A stretch of 55,468 nt of DNA from Planctomycetia bacterium (GCA_030539295.1 JAUNSJ010000025.1:1-55468); one strand, 5' to 3'. Numbered from the stretch's first letter, positions 1 through 8,845 are shown. Numbers and translations are program-made. Notes: generated by a model not told the origin, from the letters alone.

Positions 1-54
<54 letters not shown>

Positions 55-150
55 AATTAGAAACTCGAATCTACGGATTTGTTTATAAAAATATGGAGCT
101 GATCGCTTGACTTTCAGACACTGAATGATTACTCTCTGCACGATTATAAA

Positions 151-186
151 GCCAAAGGCCAATGGAGAAATCCATTGGCCTTTGGC
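151..186 (+). terminator. Terminator hairpin downstream of 16S rRNA
   Basis: A perfect 16-bp inverted repeat (151-166 and 171-186) encloses a GAAA tetraloop. Short T-rich stretches follow at 189-192 and 212-218. It lies about 100 nt after the mature 16S end and closes the rRNA transcript before the next protein gene. Confidence 0.85.
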
Positions 187-209
187 GCTTCTTGACCCTC
201 CACCTCCCC

Positions 210-238
210 TTGCTTTTTTACCCGCTTTCGAATACAAT
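210..238 (+). promoter_or_regulatory. Sigma70-like promoter for the PepSY gene
   Basis: TTGCTT (210-215) and TACAAT (233-238) are separated by 17 bp, directly after the rRNA terminator. The predicted transcript would start near 245, about 64 nt before the chosen start codon at 309. Confidence 0.5.
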
Positions 239-308
239 AATAATGGATACGAATGAACCGAGGCGACACTGTTCGCGTTTTTCCCATCAAGAGTCCAAGG
301 AGTTTGCC

Positions 309-1349
309 ATGAAAAAAATTGTTGTTACCTGTTTTCTGTTCTCTCTGCTTACTGTCTGGTGCGGGGCCACCGTGGCTGTGGGCGAGGAAGTCGCCGATGG
401 CGACAATACCATGGTGGAAGACCAGATGGAGGAGGACTGTGACCCCGAACTCATTCAGGGGCATACGCAAGGCAGCGGCGCTAAAGATTATATAAGCGAA
501 GAGGAAGTGCGGGAAATCGTGCAAAAGAAGGCCCCCAACGCGCAGCTTATGGGCATGGTCCTCGACTATAACCACGCGGAACTGTATTATCTCGGACGCA
601 TGTTCCAAGACGCGTCGCCGAAGAGCCGCTCGACAGGGCGGTACGAGACGAAGACAAAAATTGAGTTTCAGGTCAATCCACGTAGCGGCAAAGTCGTTTC
701 CTGGCAGGTCTTCCAGTTCCACTTTCTGATTCCAGAAAATCCGGTTCCGGTCATGTCGAAAGAGGAAGCGAAAACGATTCTCCTGACGAAGGTGCCGAAC
801 GCAACGGTCTATCAGCTGGAATGGGACATGAATAAGGACCTGGTCTTCTATACCGGCTGTCTGCAGAAGGAGGGAATGGAATATGACTATGTCTTGGACG
901 CCTATACCGGCCATCTCGTTGCGTGGAAAGAGCACCCGATAGACTCTACGACAAGTGCGGAACTGCCGGAGGAAACCAACGTTATCGCCGAAGGTCCCAA
1001 ATATCTCACTAAACATGACGTCCAGGAGATTGTTCGCCAGCGCGTGCCGGGCGCGAGAATCGTCGCACTGGACCGATACAGCGACGAAAAAGGCGCCTGG
1101 TACGAAGGACGCATGATTAAGTCCAAAAAATGGTATACTTTTTCCGTGGACGCAATCTCGGGCGAAATTATCGACTGGGACAGTTTCGAGTACAAAGGGC
1201 CGCCTGTTCGCTCGTATCACACGTCAAACGTTGGCCCGTCGTTACCGGTGATACCCACCGCGCCGATTGTGACCATGCCGAAAATTCCGACTCCCCCGAG
1301 ACCTCTTAAGGTGCCTGACGTTCCGGCCCTTCGCGGTGAGCGTAATTAG
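309..1349 (+). CDS. Secreted protein with three PepSY-like domains
   Basis: 346 aa. ATG 309 is chosen because AAGGAG (297-302) lies 6 nt upstream and a signal peptide starts there (basic MKK, hydrophobic to about residue 23); the upstream open frame would begin inside the rRNA terminator. Three PepSY-like repeats are visible at about residues 61-135, 149-207 and 232-292. Each has an S/T-x-E/H-x-A/V-x-x-I helix, a P-[NG]-A turn and a strand ending in a [DN]-[AP]-x-[ST]-G-[KHE]-[VLI] hairpin. A proline-rich tail follows (about 298-346). PepSY domains are known as pro-region or regulatory modules of proteases and in cell-envelope proteins; no catalytic domain is present here, so a binding or inhibitory role in the periplasm is inference. 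The 3' end overlaps the convergent PmoA-like gene by 44 bp. Confidence 0.8.
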   Translation: MKKIVVTCFLFSLLTVWCGATVAVGEEVADGDNTMVEDQMEEDCDPELIQGHTQGSGAKDYISEEEVREIVQKKAPNAQLMGMVLDYNHAELYYLGRMFQDASPKSRSTGRYETKTKIEFQVNPRSGKVVSWQVFQFHFLIPENPVPVMSKEEAKTILLTKVPNATVYQLEWDMNKDLVFYTGCLQKEGMEYDYVLDAYTGHLVAWKEHPIDSTTSAELPEETNVIAEGPKYLTKHDVQEIVRQRVPGARIVALDRYSDEKGAWYEGRMIKSKKWYTFSVDAISGEIIDWDSFEYKGPPVRSYHTSNVGPSLPVIPTAPIVTMPKIPTPPRPLKVPDVPALRGERN

Positions 1350-2451
1350 TCCAGGCGGCGTTGATCTGCTCCCGCGTGAGCGTCCCGTCGTAAAGTAAAA
1401 CGCGGTAGCCAAGAGAAAAAGATTCCCCTGATGCCAGACGCAGCGTGCCGTCGGCTCCGGGGGTATCGTTCTCGAAATCCTTCATGCCAAACGGGTTAGC
1501 TGCGAAAAGACCATAGGTACGCACATGCCACCAGGTGGGATATCGAAAACTTTTCGGATGGTTCATAACGACGATTCCTCCCTGGGTCAGAGGAAAATCG
1601 GCCGCACCGTTCGGCACATTGGCCAACTGCTCGTCGGTCAGTCTTGCGGGAATGGGTCCGCTGTAATCCACCCAGTCTGCTTGCTGTCCCCAAGCGGCCT
1701 CGTCTTCCTGACCCGTACTGTTTCGTATTTTTCCGCCCCAGCCGTTGGCTTTCTCCTCTTGGTTTAGACGTTTCGTGGCCGTCACATCCATCGTACCCGG
1801 CACGCGGATTCCAAAGGACCCTTCTTTCGTATCACCAAATGTAACCTCACCTTGCGACGCAATGACAGTAACGTCGAAGTCGATATAGCGTACGGTTCGG
1901 TCGCCGCACTGGGTCGTTCCGAAACGAATGGTGCGATAGTCGGTGCACGTGACTGTTCCTTTTGCTTCATCGAACCAACGACCTTGGGTTGTAATGGTAA
2001 CGCCGGATTCGTCCGCCTTTTGGCTGAGGACTTCTGTTTCGATTCGCGTCTGTTTCTCCAAGGCCCAGAAGTCAGCTCCATTAACATTTCCGTGATTGAA
2101 CCAGATTGAGCGGTGGTGGGGATGGTCCATAGCTTCTGTGGGCAGGGCAGCTCTGGCGTTAGCAAAGATATTGGCCATGGTGCCTGATTCTGTTTGAGGG
2201 TCGACGGCGTTGATCATGGGATAAGCGCGAGTCATGAGCAGACCGTCACGAGAGCAGACAGGCCAGAGGATTGGCGTGCCGTCCACGTTATTGCGGTAGT
2301 CGGCGAAGAACGTACCATTTTCGCAAATGCGGATAACCTGCCCGTCCTTCGCGGACGCGGACCAGCTGTGAGGGGACTCTGCCAGAACAGGACAGGAAGC
2401 CAGGAAGGACAGCAGACAGACCAACAGGGGGGAGAGACCGGTTTTTTTCAT
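1306..2451 (-). CDS. PmoA-like (DUF6807 / PF14100) secreted protein
   Basis: 381 aa. It has a signal peptide; the LASC at residues 17-20 could be a lipobox, or cleavage may occur after VLA at 22-24. The family signature DHPHHRSIWF lies at residues 109-118, followed by the NGxDFW motif. This matches the family once labelled methane oxygenase PmoA and now DUF6807, which is greatly expanded in Planctomycetota and related phyla, often near sugar oxidoreductases. It is not the membrane methane monooxygenase subunit; the biochemical role is unknown. AAGGTT precedes the ATG. Its C-terminal coding end overlaps the convergent PepSY gene. Confidence 0.8.
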   Translation of the reverse strand: MKKTGLSPLLVCLLSFLASCPVLAESPHSWSASAKDGQVIRICENGTFFADYRNNVDGTPILWPVCSRDGLLMTRAYPMINAVDPQTESGTMANIFANARAALPTEAMDHPHHRSIWFNHGNVNGADFWALEKQTRIETEVLSQKADESGVTITTQGRWFDEAKGTVTCTDYRTIRFGTTQCGDRTVRYIDFDVTVIASQGEVTFGDTKEGSFGIRVPGTMDVTATKRLNQEEKANGWGGKIRNSTGQEDEAAWGQQADWVDYSGPIPARLTDEQLANVPNGAADFPLTQGGIVVMNHPKSFRYPTWWHVRTYGLFAANPFGMKDFENDTPGADGTLRLASGESFSLGYRVLLYDGTLTREQINAAWTNYAHREGPERQAP

Positions 2452-2546
2452 GGTGTAACCTTATTTAAATGGAGGTGACAGTACTGTAACTACTTTGCGC
2501 GTCGCGGGTTGCATTGTAGTGAGCAGGATCGCGGCAAAGAGAGCAG

Positions 2547-2912
2547 CTACATAAAGTCTTCATGTCGCATAATGCCGGAGACTTCTTCAACTTCCGCATG
2601 TGTTTGCCATCGCCACTTTCGCGGGGGGCGACGTTTGATTTCCCGTATGCCGTAGCGAGTGGGAACTTTAACGCCGAAGAAACCTTTAATGCGATCGAAG
2701 AAGGTTTTTTCAAGGACGTATTCTTCTTTTTCGATAATGGGGGCCGGTTCCGGCTCCAGGAAGACTTTACGCATGGAGATTCGTTCTTGGGCGAAATCGC
2801 CGCCACAAATACTGCACGGGGCGCTGTTTTTGGGCGCACGGACCGCATGCCCGCAACTGCGACAAACATAGCGGTATTCCCAAGGTCCATAACCGTATTG
2901 TTTTACGTTCAT
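2547..2912 (-). CDS. Small zinc-ribbon protein
   Basis: 121 aa, starting at ATG 2912 (MNVKQYGYG); the longer open frame to 3005 adds a low-complexity leader with no ribosome binding site. Two CxxC pairs (C17/C20 and C33/C36) form a zinc-ribbon knuckle near the N-terminus, followed by an acidic linker and a basic C-terminus. No enzyme motif is visible. A promoter-like element lies 52 nt upstream on the same strand. A nucleic-acid or protein binding role is only an inference from the ribbon. Confidence 0.65.
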   Translation of the reverse strand: MNVKQYGYGPWEYRYVCRSCGHAVRAPKNSAPCSICGGDFAQERISMRKVFLEPEPAPIIEKEEYVLEKTFFDRIKGFFGVKVPTRYGIREIKRRPPRKWRWQTHAEVEEVSGIMRHEDFM

Positions 2913-2970
2913 GCTATCTCTTTTTTTGAAAAACGGTGAACAAGAGGCCAAAAAGCGATATCTGCTACTC

Positions 2971-2999
2971 AGTATAGCCGATTTTCGACCGCGTGTCGA
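2971..2999 (-). promoter_or_regulatory. Promoter for the zinc-ribbon gene
   Basis: On the minus strand TCGACA (complement of 2994-2999) and TATACT (complement of 2971-2976) are 17 bp apart. The transcription start would be near 2964, about 52 nt before the ATG. Confidence 0.5.
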
Positions 3000-3197
3000 G
3001 ACCAATTTTTCAAGATTGTGCCACAGGAACTCGAAAATAAAAAAACGTTATACCCATTTTAACATGAAAGAGTCGTTTCGGGAAGGAGAAGAAGGCAGAC
3101 AGGGGTAAAAAAATCGTTTTTTTTATTTTTTTTCGAAAAAAGGATTATTTTGGTAAAAAAAGTCGCTTTCGTTGAATCTTTTTTCGGGGAATCTGTC

Positions 3198-3203
3198 TAT
3201 AAT
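3198..3203 (+). promoter_or_regulatory. Possible -10 element for the CAP/LEPR-XLL gene
   Basis: A perfect TATAAT lies 74 bp before the start codon at 3277. The nearest -35-like box, TTGAAT (3172-3177), is 20 bp away, which is too long for an ordinary spacer, so only the -10 is called. The rest of the 2913-3276 gap is AT-rich with A and T runs and holds no gene that I can see. Confidence 0.35.
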
Positions 3204-3276
3204 ATTAAGAGTAGTCGTTTCAGTTCCCGGTACTAACCGGGTCCAAGGCCGTCCCGTGAGAGGAACAGTAACCGCC

Positions 3277-6200
3277 ATGAACCACAACAGAAATAAATTT
3301 GCGAGTCGAACACTTCGTTTGGAAGAGCTGGAAAACCGGTCCTATCTTTCGGGTATGACGCCTGATGCCGCTTCCTGGTACGCTCTGCCGGCTACTGATT
3401 TCGTTAATCCGGGCGTCCAGGAGCAGGAACTGCTGGAGTGGATCAATCTGTTTCGCGCGGATCCGCAAGGCGAATTGGACCGCCTGTTGGCGTATTGTGA
3501 CGCGAACGAGGACCCGTTGATTAACAACGCTTGGAATAACAAGTTTTTTCTCGCGAGGAACAGCGCGGCCCAGACGGCCTGTATCAATAATGGCTATCCC
3601 ACGAGGTCGCAAGACGACTTATCGCTTTTTATCAGCCAGTTTACGAGCCTGACCCCGGCACAGCCTCTGGCCTTTAATTCGACACTACAGTCGGTTGCCA
3701 AAGAATTTACGGCCGCTCTCACGTCCGGAAGCGGGTCGGGTTATCTGCATCATAACGAAAACCTGAGTGCGGAACTGGCCGGGGAATTCGGGTCAACCTA
3801 TGGCGAGAATGTCTATGGCAACTTTAGTCAGTATGACCAAAACAGCTTTTCGGTTGCCTCTTTCATTCATACGGCCTTTACGATCGACTGGGGCAACCCC
3901 GACGGCAAGCACCGGAATAATTCCATGAACAGCGACTTTCGCGAGGTGGGAATCTCCATTCTGAGTCAGGGCAAATCAAGCAGTTATTATTTTTCCACCG
4001 TCGATTTCGGTACGAGTCAGACGCTCACGGGCGAAGGCGGCTACCTGCTCGGCGTCGTCTATAACGACTCGAACGCAAACGGCTATTACTCGGCCGGCGA
4101 AGGTCAAGCTAGTGCATCAATGGCCGTAAAGAACTTGTCGACGGGCGAAACGGTCTCGTTCAACGCGTTCAATTCGGGCGGCTACCAAATCTATTTGCAG
4201 AACGGTACTTACGAAATCAGTTGGCAGGGCAAGTCGACCATGACGCAAGTCGTTTCCATATCAGGAACGAACGTCAAGATTGATTTTGAGACGGGTGAGC
4301 GTTCCGGGTCCGATCCTGCAGACGCGCCGGTACTGGACCTGGGAACGGGGGAAGCGGGAAATTACTCGGTTACGGTAAACTATCCGGAAGGAAGTGGGGT
4401 CGTTCAAACGATTCCGAACGTATCAATAAGCGACAGCGACTCCGAATACCTCTATCAGGCCACGGTTACTTTCGACACGAGGCCGGATGGAATGGAGGAA
4501 ACAATTGACCTGACGCCTGGCGGTGGTCTTAAGGCCCAGTATAACGCAACCGCGAATCAGTGGCTGCTTTACGGCAAAGGCAAGCTTAAAGATTACGAAG
4601 CCGCTTTGCAGACACTGACTTACGAACATAGCCGGAAAGAGGCCAATCTAACGACCAATCGCGTGATTACGCTGGCGGTTTCCGACGGCGTCAACTGGAG
4701 CAATACGGCTTCCATAACTCTTGCCGTTGAGGAGTCGGGCCTGACTCTGGAAGTTGCGGAGAATAAAGTGTACGAAGGCGACGATGGCTCTGTCTGGCTT
4801 ACTTTTACCGCCCTGTTGAATCATGCCGTTCGCGGCGACGATCCGGTCGAATTCCGCTGGACAACGGCGACTACCGGGACCGCTGTGCCAGGAATGAATT
4901 TTATTGCGGGTTCCGGCAAAGCAACTTTTTATAAAGGGGAATATCAAAAAACATTTACCGTTGCCATCCAAGGGAACTATACCCGTCAGAAAGAGGGCGG
5001 CATTTACTCCGCTTCTAATGACCTCACAATTGACGTGACGCTTGAGAGTCTTTCGGAGTCCCTAACATGCGTGGCCACAAAGGTTAAGGGCACGATCATC
5101 GACGACGATACTCCGCTCCTGGAGATAACGGAAAAATCCTGGAAGAACCCCGCTTTTCTGCCGTTTCAGACGCAATACGGAACGCAGCGGTTCGTCTACG
5201 CGGTTACGGCTCCCGAGACGGGACTGATTTCCTGGTCCGCGTCATCCGAGCTGCCAGGCGGCTTTGAAATAACGGCCTACGAAACCGCTTACAGTGCCAA
5301 TCCGCTGGTTTCCGGGGTAAAATTAACGAGCACGGAAACAGGCAAACGTCTTCAGGTCAGCGCAAAAAAAGACGCTACGTATCTCTTTGTCCTTACGCGA
5401 CTTGGCGAGTCCGGGTCCGCAACCATTTACGACCAGAGCATGACGTTCCTGCCGATAACAATAGCGGAAGAAGAGGCGGTCATTGACCTGGGCGATGTGA
5501 GTGAGGCGGCCTTGGCCTTCGATAACGCGGGCCAAATGGAACTTCGCGTTGATGACGAACTCTGGGTCCTCGGTCAAGACGACCAGACCGACACCATACG
5601 GTTTACCGCGTCCTCGAACGACGACTCGCCCAAATTCCTCGTTTCTCTGGACGGTCAGACCGGCTCTATTGCCAACTCGGGTAATGCCGAAGGCAATTCG
5701 AGTCGATTCCAACTTGGCAATCAGACCTACGACTTCGACGGCTTTGTCGTGATAGAAATTGATGGAAGTGACGCTCTGGAAGCCATAACGTTTACCGGTA
5801 GCGGCGGCGATGACCAACTCACTTTCGCCAGCGGGAAAGGGTCCTTTGTCACCAGCGTCGGCGAATCCTATCAGCAGACCTATCTTTTCTCCAATGTAAC
5901 GAACATAACGTTCAATGGTGGGACAGGCGGTAACGATACGGCGAAAATTGGCGACTCCCGCGAAAGCGACCTTCTAGCCGTCGCGGAGAACTCACTTGAT
6001 TTGATCGGTGGCGGTTATCATTTGGCAGTAACCGATTTTAACCGGGTTAATCTCAGTTTTGAAAATGGGGGTACAAACTCGGTTACGGTCAATACGACAG
6101 TGAAAACGACCAATATCCTGGCCGGCGCCCTCTATCTTATGTCCGGAGATATGAATGGACGCACAACCGGCAATAATGTGTTCACCTACGACATACGCCA

Positions 6201-6744
6201 ATTCTCTCATTTTGAAGCGATTACTGTTACCGATATGACCGTTGCGGCCAGTGAAAGCGATATGACTTACAGGGTTACTCCGGGCACGCTCCTTGGCAAC
6301 AGTGTTTCGGCCGGGAGGAGCATTCGTATCCTCGAAGCCCAAAACCTGACGCTGGTCGGTTTCTCGCCGGATGCCTCGCAGCCTGTAGTTACGATAAGTA
6401 AAACGACCCCGGACGATGACGCTGACGTAACGTTCGATGACTCGATTCAGCAGAACGTCACCGAGGTCGTCCACACGGGCGACAAGGCTACATTCACCTT
6501 AAAAATTACGGGCGACTGGACCGATAAGATCAAAGCACCCACCGCGGCGGCCGCTCTGCCGGAACGCGCCGTGGACACGCTGTTTTCCCGCGGGGATACG
6601 GCGTGTGACGCGTTGGTTCAAGAGCTGGTTCCTCTGCCCATTCTTGCCACCAGCGATTCGGAACCGCTCTGGTCGACCTACGAGGAGGCAGACGACCCCC
6701 TCGTTCTGACGCCCGCGTTAGAGACCGCGCTGGCCGTTTGGTAA
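3277..6744 (+). CDS. LEPR-XLL surface protein with CAP, CNA-B-like and Calx-beta-like domains
   Basis: 1155 aa from ATG 3277, with GAGAGGAA upstream; the open frame extends earlier to 3172 but without a ribosome site. Residues 10-26 carry the planctomycete LEPR-XLL type N-terminus (RTLRLEELENRSYLS), which marks large exported proteins. A CAP/SCP domain spans about 49-250 (NLFRADP, HHNENLS, GENVYGN, DFREVGISI). A CNA-B-like turn-rich domain follows (about 258-335, NDSNANGYYSAGEG), then a Calx-beta-like domain at about 488-611 ending IIDDDTP, and beta-rich repeats to the C-terminus. CAP domains occur in secreted proteins of varied function, so the activity is not predicted. Long non-coding repeats follow it. 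Confidence 0.85.
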   Translation: MNHNRNKFASRTLRLEELENRSYLSGMTPDAASWYALPATDFVNPGVQEQELLEWINLFRADPQGELDRLLAYCDANEDPLINNAWNNKFFLARNSAAQTACINNGYPTRSQDDLSLFISQFTSLTPAQPLAFNSTLQSVAKEFTAALTSGSGSGYLHHNENLSAELAGEFGSTYGENVYGNFSQYDQNSFSVASFIHTAFTIDWGNPDGKHRNNSMNSDFREVGISILSQGKSSSYYFSTVDFGTSQTLTGEGGYLLGVVYNDSNANGYYSAGEGQASASMAVKNLSTGETVSFNAFNSGGYQIYLQNGTYEISWQGKSTMTQVVSISGTNVKIDFETGERSGSDPADAPVLDLGTGEAGNYSVTVNYPEGSGVVQTIPNVSISDSDSEYLYQATVTFDTRPDGMEETIDLTPGGGLKAQYNATANQWLLYGKGKLKDYEAALQTLTYEHSRKEANLTTNRVITLAVSDGVNWSNTASITLAVEESGLTLEVAENKVYEGDDGSVWLTFTALLNHAVRGDDPVEFRWTTATTGTAVPGMNFIAGSGKATFYKGEYQKTFTVAIQGNYTRQKEGGIYSASNDLTIDVTLESLSESLTCVATKVKGTIIDDDTPLLEITEKSWKNPAFLPFQTQYGTQRFVYAVTAPETGLISWSASSELPGGFEITAYETAYSANPLVSGVKLTSTETGKRLQVSAKKDATYLFVLTRLGESGSATIYDQSMTFLPITIAEEEAVIDLGDVSEAALAFDNAGQMELRVDDELWVLGQDDQTDTIRFTASSNDDSPKFLVSLDGQTGSIANSGNAEGNSSRFQLGNQTYDFDGFVVIEIDGSDALEAITFTGSGGDDQLTFASGKGSFVTSVGESYQQTYLFSNVTNITFNGGTGGNDTAKIGDSRESDLLAVAENSLDLIGGGYHLAVTDFNRVNLSFENGGTNSVTVNTTVKTTNILAGALYLMSGDMNGRTTGNNVFTYDIRQFSHFEAITVTDMTVAASESDMTYRVTPGTLLGNSVSAGRSIRILEAQNLTLVGFSPDASQPVVTISKTTPDDDADVTFDDSIQQNVTEVVHTGDKATFTLKITGDWTDKIKAPTAAAALPERAVDTLFSRGDTACDALVQELVPLPILATSDSEPLWSTYEEADDPLVLTPALETALAVW

Positions 6745-6769
6745 ACCGGGGCGCCGGGGAACGGCAGTT

Positions 6770-7106
6770 ATGGGTAAATGGCGAATCCTTCGCGAAATGG
6801 CGGTGCTGAGCTTCTGTTTTCGTTGTTGCTGGTTCTTGGTTATGATAGCAGTGGGGCAAATCCAGGGCGGGTGTTTTGTGAGGGTAAAATGACAAGTCAC
6901 GGCGGGGTGGCAGTTCCCGAATGTTATTGCTGGGTCGGGCCCTGCGGGTGCGCGCCAAATCGGGTTGCGATAATAGACAAATATTACATGCAATGAGCGA
7001 ACTAAGTTGATTGTCGAACGTCAGACCAAGCCCTCCTCGCGGGTCCCGTCCCAGCAACAAGGTTAACTTGCTCTGTCGATGTGCAACGGATTCGCCATTT
7101 ACCCAT
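6770..7106. repeat. 337-bp segment bounded by perfect 19-bp inverted repeats
   Basis: ATGGGTAAATGGCGAATCC at 6770-6788 is repeated as its exact reverse complement at 7088-7106. The interior (about 300 bp) has no transposase and no gene. The termini suggest a MITE-like unit, but I could not see a clear target-site duplication. The right terminus is also the start of the shared repeat module (compare 34042-34058). Confidence 0.55.
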
Positions 7107-7120
7107 CATTGCCATTCCGC

Positions 7121-7200
7121 GGCGGCCTGTAAGGCCAGCGCATCATAGCCCGGGGTAAGGAGAAATACAACGTATTTCGACGTTCCCCGGGTCTATGATG
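7121..7200 (+). repeat. REP-like hairpin module, copy 1
   Basis: It begins GGCGGCCTGTAAGGCCAGC and forms a long hairpin: CATCATAG-CCCGGGG (7141-7155) pairs with CCCCGGG-T-CTATGATG (7185-7200), with an inner GAAATA/TATTTC stem. The loop region differs from copies 2 and 3, while the arms are conserved. Confidence 0.7.
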
Positions 7201-7280
7201 TCCTAATAAACCACGCCCTGTAAGGGCAGCACAGGGCCGGTCACCTCCGAACCCGGGCCCGTCCGCCTCCGCGTCCCCCT

Positions 7281-7392
7281 GCGAACCCTGCGTGCTAAAA
7301 AATAATGTGTCCATTGGAGAGGGCATTTGAGGCCGGGTGCCGTATTCATAACCTATTCTATTTTCAGGATTTATATATCACGCAGGGTTCGC
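7281..7392. repeat. Central repeat module with perfect 14-bp inverted ends
   Basis: GCGAACCCTGCGTG (7281-7294) and CACGCAGGGTTCGC (7379-7392) are exact reverse complements. The interior and following bases (through about 7435) align with 34252-34415 in the same orientation, including the shared CCTGCGTG, TAAAAAATAA, ATTTATATA-like and CGGTCGCGCT strings. Confidence 0.65.
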
Positions 7393-7502
7393 TGAGGAGC
7401 GCAGAGGTCCGATTCAAAATCGGTCGCGCTCTACGCGGGGGAGCGGCTGGTCGTGGGAGCCTGTTTGTGCTGCCCTTACAGGGCGATAGATGATTCTTAT
7501 CC

Positions 7503-7570
7503 CTAACCCGGGGCGCCGGTCGCTGCGCTCCCTTGCCCCGGGCTATGATGTGCTGGCCTTACAGGCCGCC
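7503..7570 (-). repeat. REP-like hairpin module, copy 2
   Basis: Read on the minus strand it gives GGCGGCCTGTAAGGCCAGC, then a CCCGGGGC..GCGCCCCGGG hairpin, nearly identical to the copy at 34075-34142. It is inverted relative to copy 1 at 7121-7200, producing the large palindrome. Confidence 0.7.
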
Positions 7571-7691
7571 GGTTCACGGTTGTGATGGCGTTAGGGCGAA
7601 TCCAACGCAGATTGGCTGGGCTTCCGTTTTCGTTGTTGGCAGTTCCCAGAACGGTATTGCTGGGTCGGGCCCTGGCGAGCAGGCCCTCCCC

Positions 7692-7720
7692 TTGCCAAAA
7701 AGAGGGACCACGGATACAAT
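7692..7720 (+). promoter_or_regulatory. Promoter for the DUF362-polyferredoxin operon
   Basis: TTGCCA (7692-7697) and TACAAT (7715-7720) are spaced by 17 bp, immediately after the intergenic repeat. The predicted transcript starts near 7727 and has a leader of about 177 nt before ATG 7904. No riboswitch fold was recognised in the leader. Confidence 0.6.
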
Positions 7721-7903
7721 AGAGAATCGTGTGTGGCAATCGCAAAAGCCCGGTCAGACGGGACATATTACTACCGACACTCTCGTTTTTCCCTGTTTTC
7801 ACGCGGTACTGGTGACCCGAGACCGTCAGGGTTCGCACAGAGGAAGAAAACGAGGTTCGGAATAGAACCTTCCGACACAACCCCCAAGTTACAGGAGATC
7901 TCC

Positions 7904-8827
7904 ATGGACAGAAAAGAATTTTTGAAGACGTTAGCCGCAGGTTCATTGGCCGCATGTGTTGATATGAACGGTCAAACGCGAGCAATGGCCGATACCGAGG
8001 ATGCGCAGGCAACGCTGGTCGCCGTGCTCGGTGGTGAGCCAGGTGCCATGTTCGCCAAGGGAATTGAAGAGATGGGCGGGATGTCACGCTTCGTTAAAAA
8101 AGGCCAGAATGTTACTATTAAGCCGAATATGGCTTGGGACCTGGCCCCGGAACTGGCCGGCAATACGAATCCGGAACTGATTGCGGCCTTGGTCAAGTCG
8201 TGCCTGGCCGCAGGAGCGGCGAAAGTCACCGTATTCGATCATACCTGTGCCAACTGGCGATCTGCGTACGAAATGAGCGGAATTGAAAAGGCGGCCCAGG
8301 ACGCGGGCGCTGAGGTCGTCTCCGGCGACGATAAAAGCTACTATCGCGAAATCCAACTCCCAAGAGCCAAAAACCTTAAGTCCGCTCTCGTTCATCAGGC
8401 CATTCTCGATTGCGACGTCTGGTTCAACGTTCCCGTTCTCAAGCATCACGGCGGTGCCCGCATGACCATTGCCATGAAGAACCTTATGGGTATTGTCTGG
8501 GACCGACAGGCATTTCATCGCAATAACCTTCAGCAGTGCATTGCCGATATGTGTACTCTGATTAAACCGGCTACGCTGCACATTGTCGATGCGTATCGGG
8601 TTGTCAAGTCGAACGGGCCGCGAACCGCTTCGGAAAACGACGTCGTTTTGGCTAAAGGCCTCTTCATGTCAACCGACATCGTTGCGGTCGATACTGCGGC
8701 GGCGAAATTCTTCAAGCAGGTGGAAAACATTCCGATTGAGGAAGTCTCGCACATCGCGGCGGGAGAAGAACTTGGTCTGGGGACCATGGACCTGACCAAA
8801 CTCAATGTCAAACGCATCAAAATGTAA
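7904..8827 (+). CDS. DUF362 family protein with N-terminal export signal
   Basis: 307 aa from ATG 7904, with AGGAGA 5 nt upstream; the earlier in-frame start at 7733 lies in the leader. The N-terminus DRKEFLKTLAAGSLAAC looks like a Tat-like (RK rather than RR) or lipoprotein signal with LAAC at residues 15-18. The body matches DUF362 (IKPNMAWD, VKSCLAAGAAKVTVFDHT, VPVLKHHGGARMTIAMKNLMG, DIVAVDTAAAKFF). DUF362 proteins are often found beside or fused to ferredoxin domains; the reaction is not established. The membrane polyferredoxin starts only 18 bp downstream, so the two very likely act together in electron transfer at the membrane. Confidence 0.85.
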   Translation: MDRKEFLKTLAAGSLAACVDMNGQTRAMADTEDAQATLVAVLGGEPGAMFAKGIEEMGGMSRFVKKGQNVTIKPNMAWDLAPELAGNTNPELIAALVKSCLAAGAAKVTVFDHTCANWRSAYEMSGIEKAAQDAGAEVVSGDDKSYYREIQLPRAKNLKSALVHQAILDCDVWFNVPVLKHHGGARMTIAMKNLMGIVWDRQAFHRNNLQQCIADMCTLIKPATLHIVDAYRVVKSNGPRTASENDVVLAKGLFMSTDIVAVDTAAAKFFKQVENIPIEEVSHIAAGEELGLGTMDLTKLNVKRIKM

Positions 8828-8845
8828 AGTTACAGGCGGCAGAAA

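Larger units (their letters stand above)
6745..7691. repeat. Composite palindromic intergenic repeat, locus 1
   Basis: This 0.95-kb non-coding stretch is built of repeats shared with 33987-34520 and in part with 53996-54080. Inverted arms are arranged around a centre near 7345: GGATTCGCC (7088-7096) with GGCGAATCC (7595-7603); a 70-nt hairpin module in plus orientation (7121-7200) and minus orientation (7503-7570); a perfect 20-bp inverted repeat (7214-7233 with 7466-7485); and a perfect 14-bp inverted repeat (7281-7294 with 7379-7392). Open frames crossing it have no ribosome site or domain and follow the repeat, so I call no gene. Confidence 0.8.

Noticed and set aside
144..1220. 358-codon open frame on the minus strand
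   Set aside because: It is the shadow of the PepSY gene, which has a ribosome site, a signal peptide and repeat domains. The antisense frame has none and runs through the rRNA terminator.
1306..2451. Particulate methane monooxygenase subunit A
   Set aside because: The match is to the secreted DUF6807/PF14100 family with the misleading PmoA name; there are no membrane helices or metal sites of the true enzyme.
7503..8087. 194-codon minus-strand open frame and several short frames at 6530-7865
   Set aside because: They follow the palindromic repeats, differ between repeat copies, lack ribosome sites, and partly lie antisense to the DUF362 gene.
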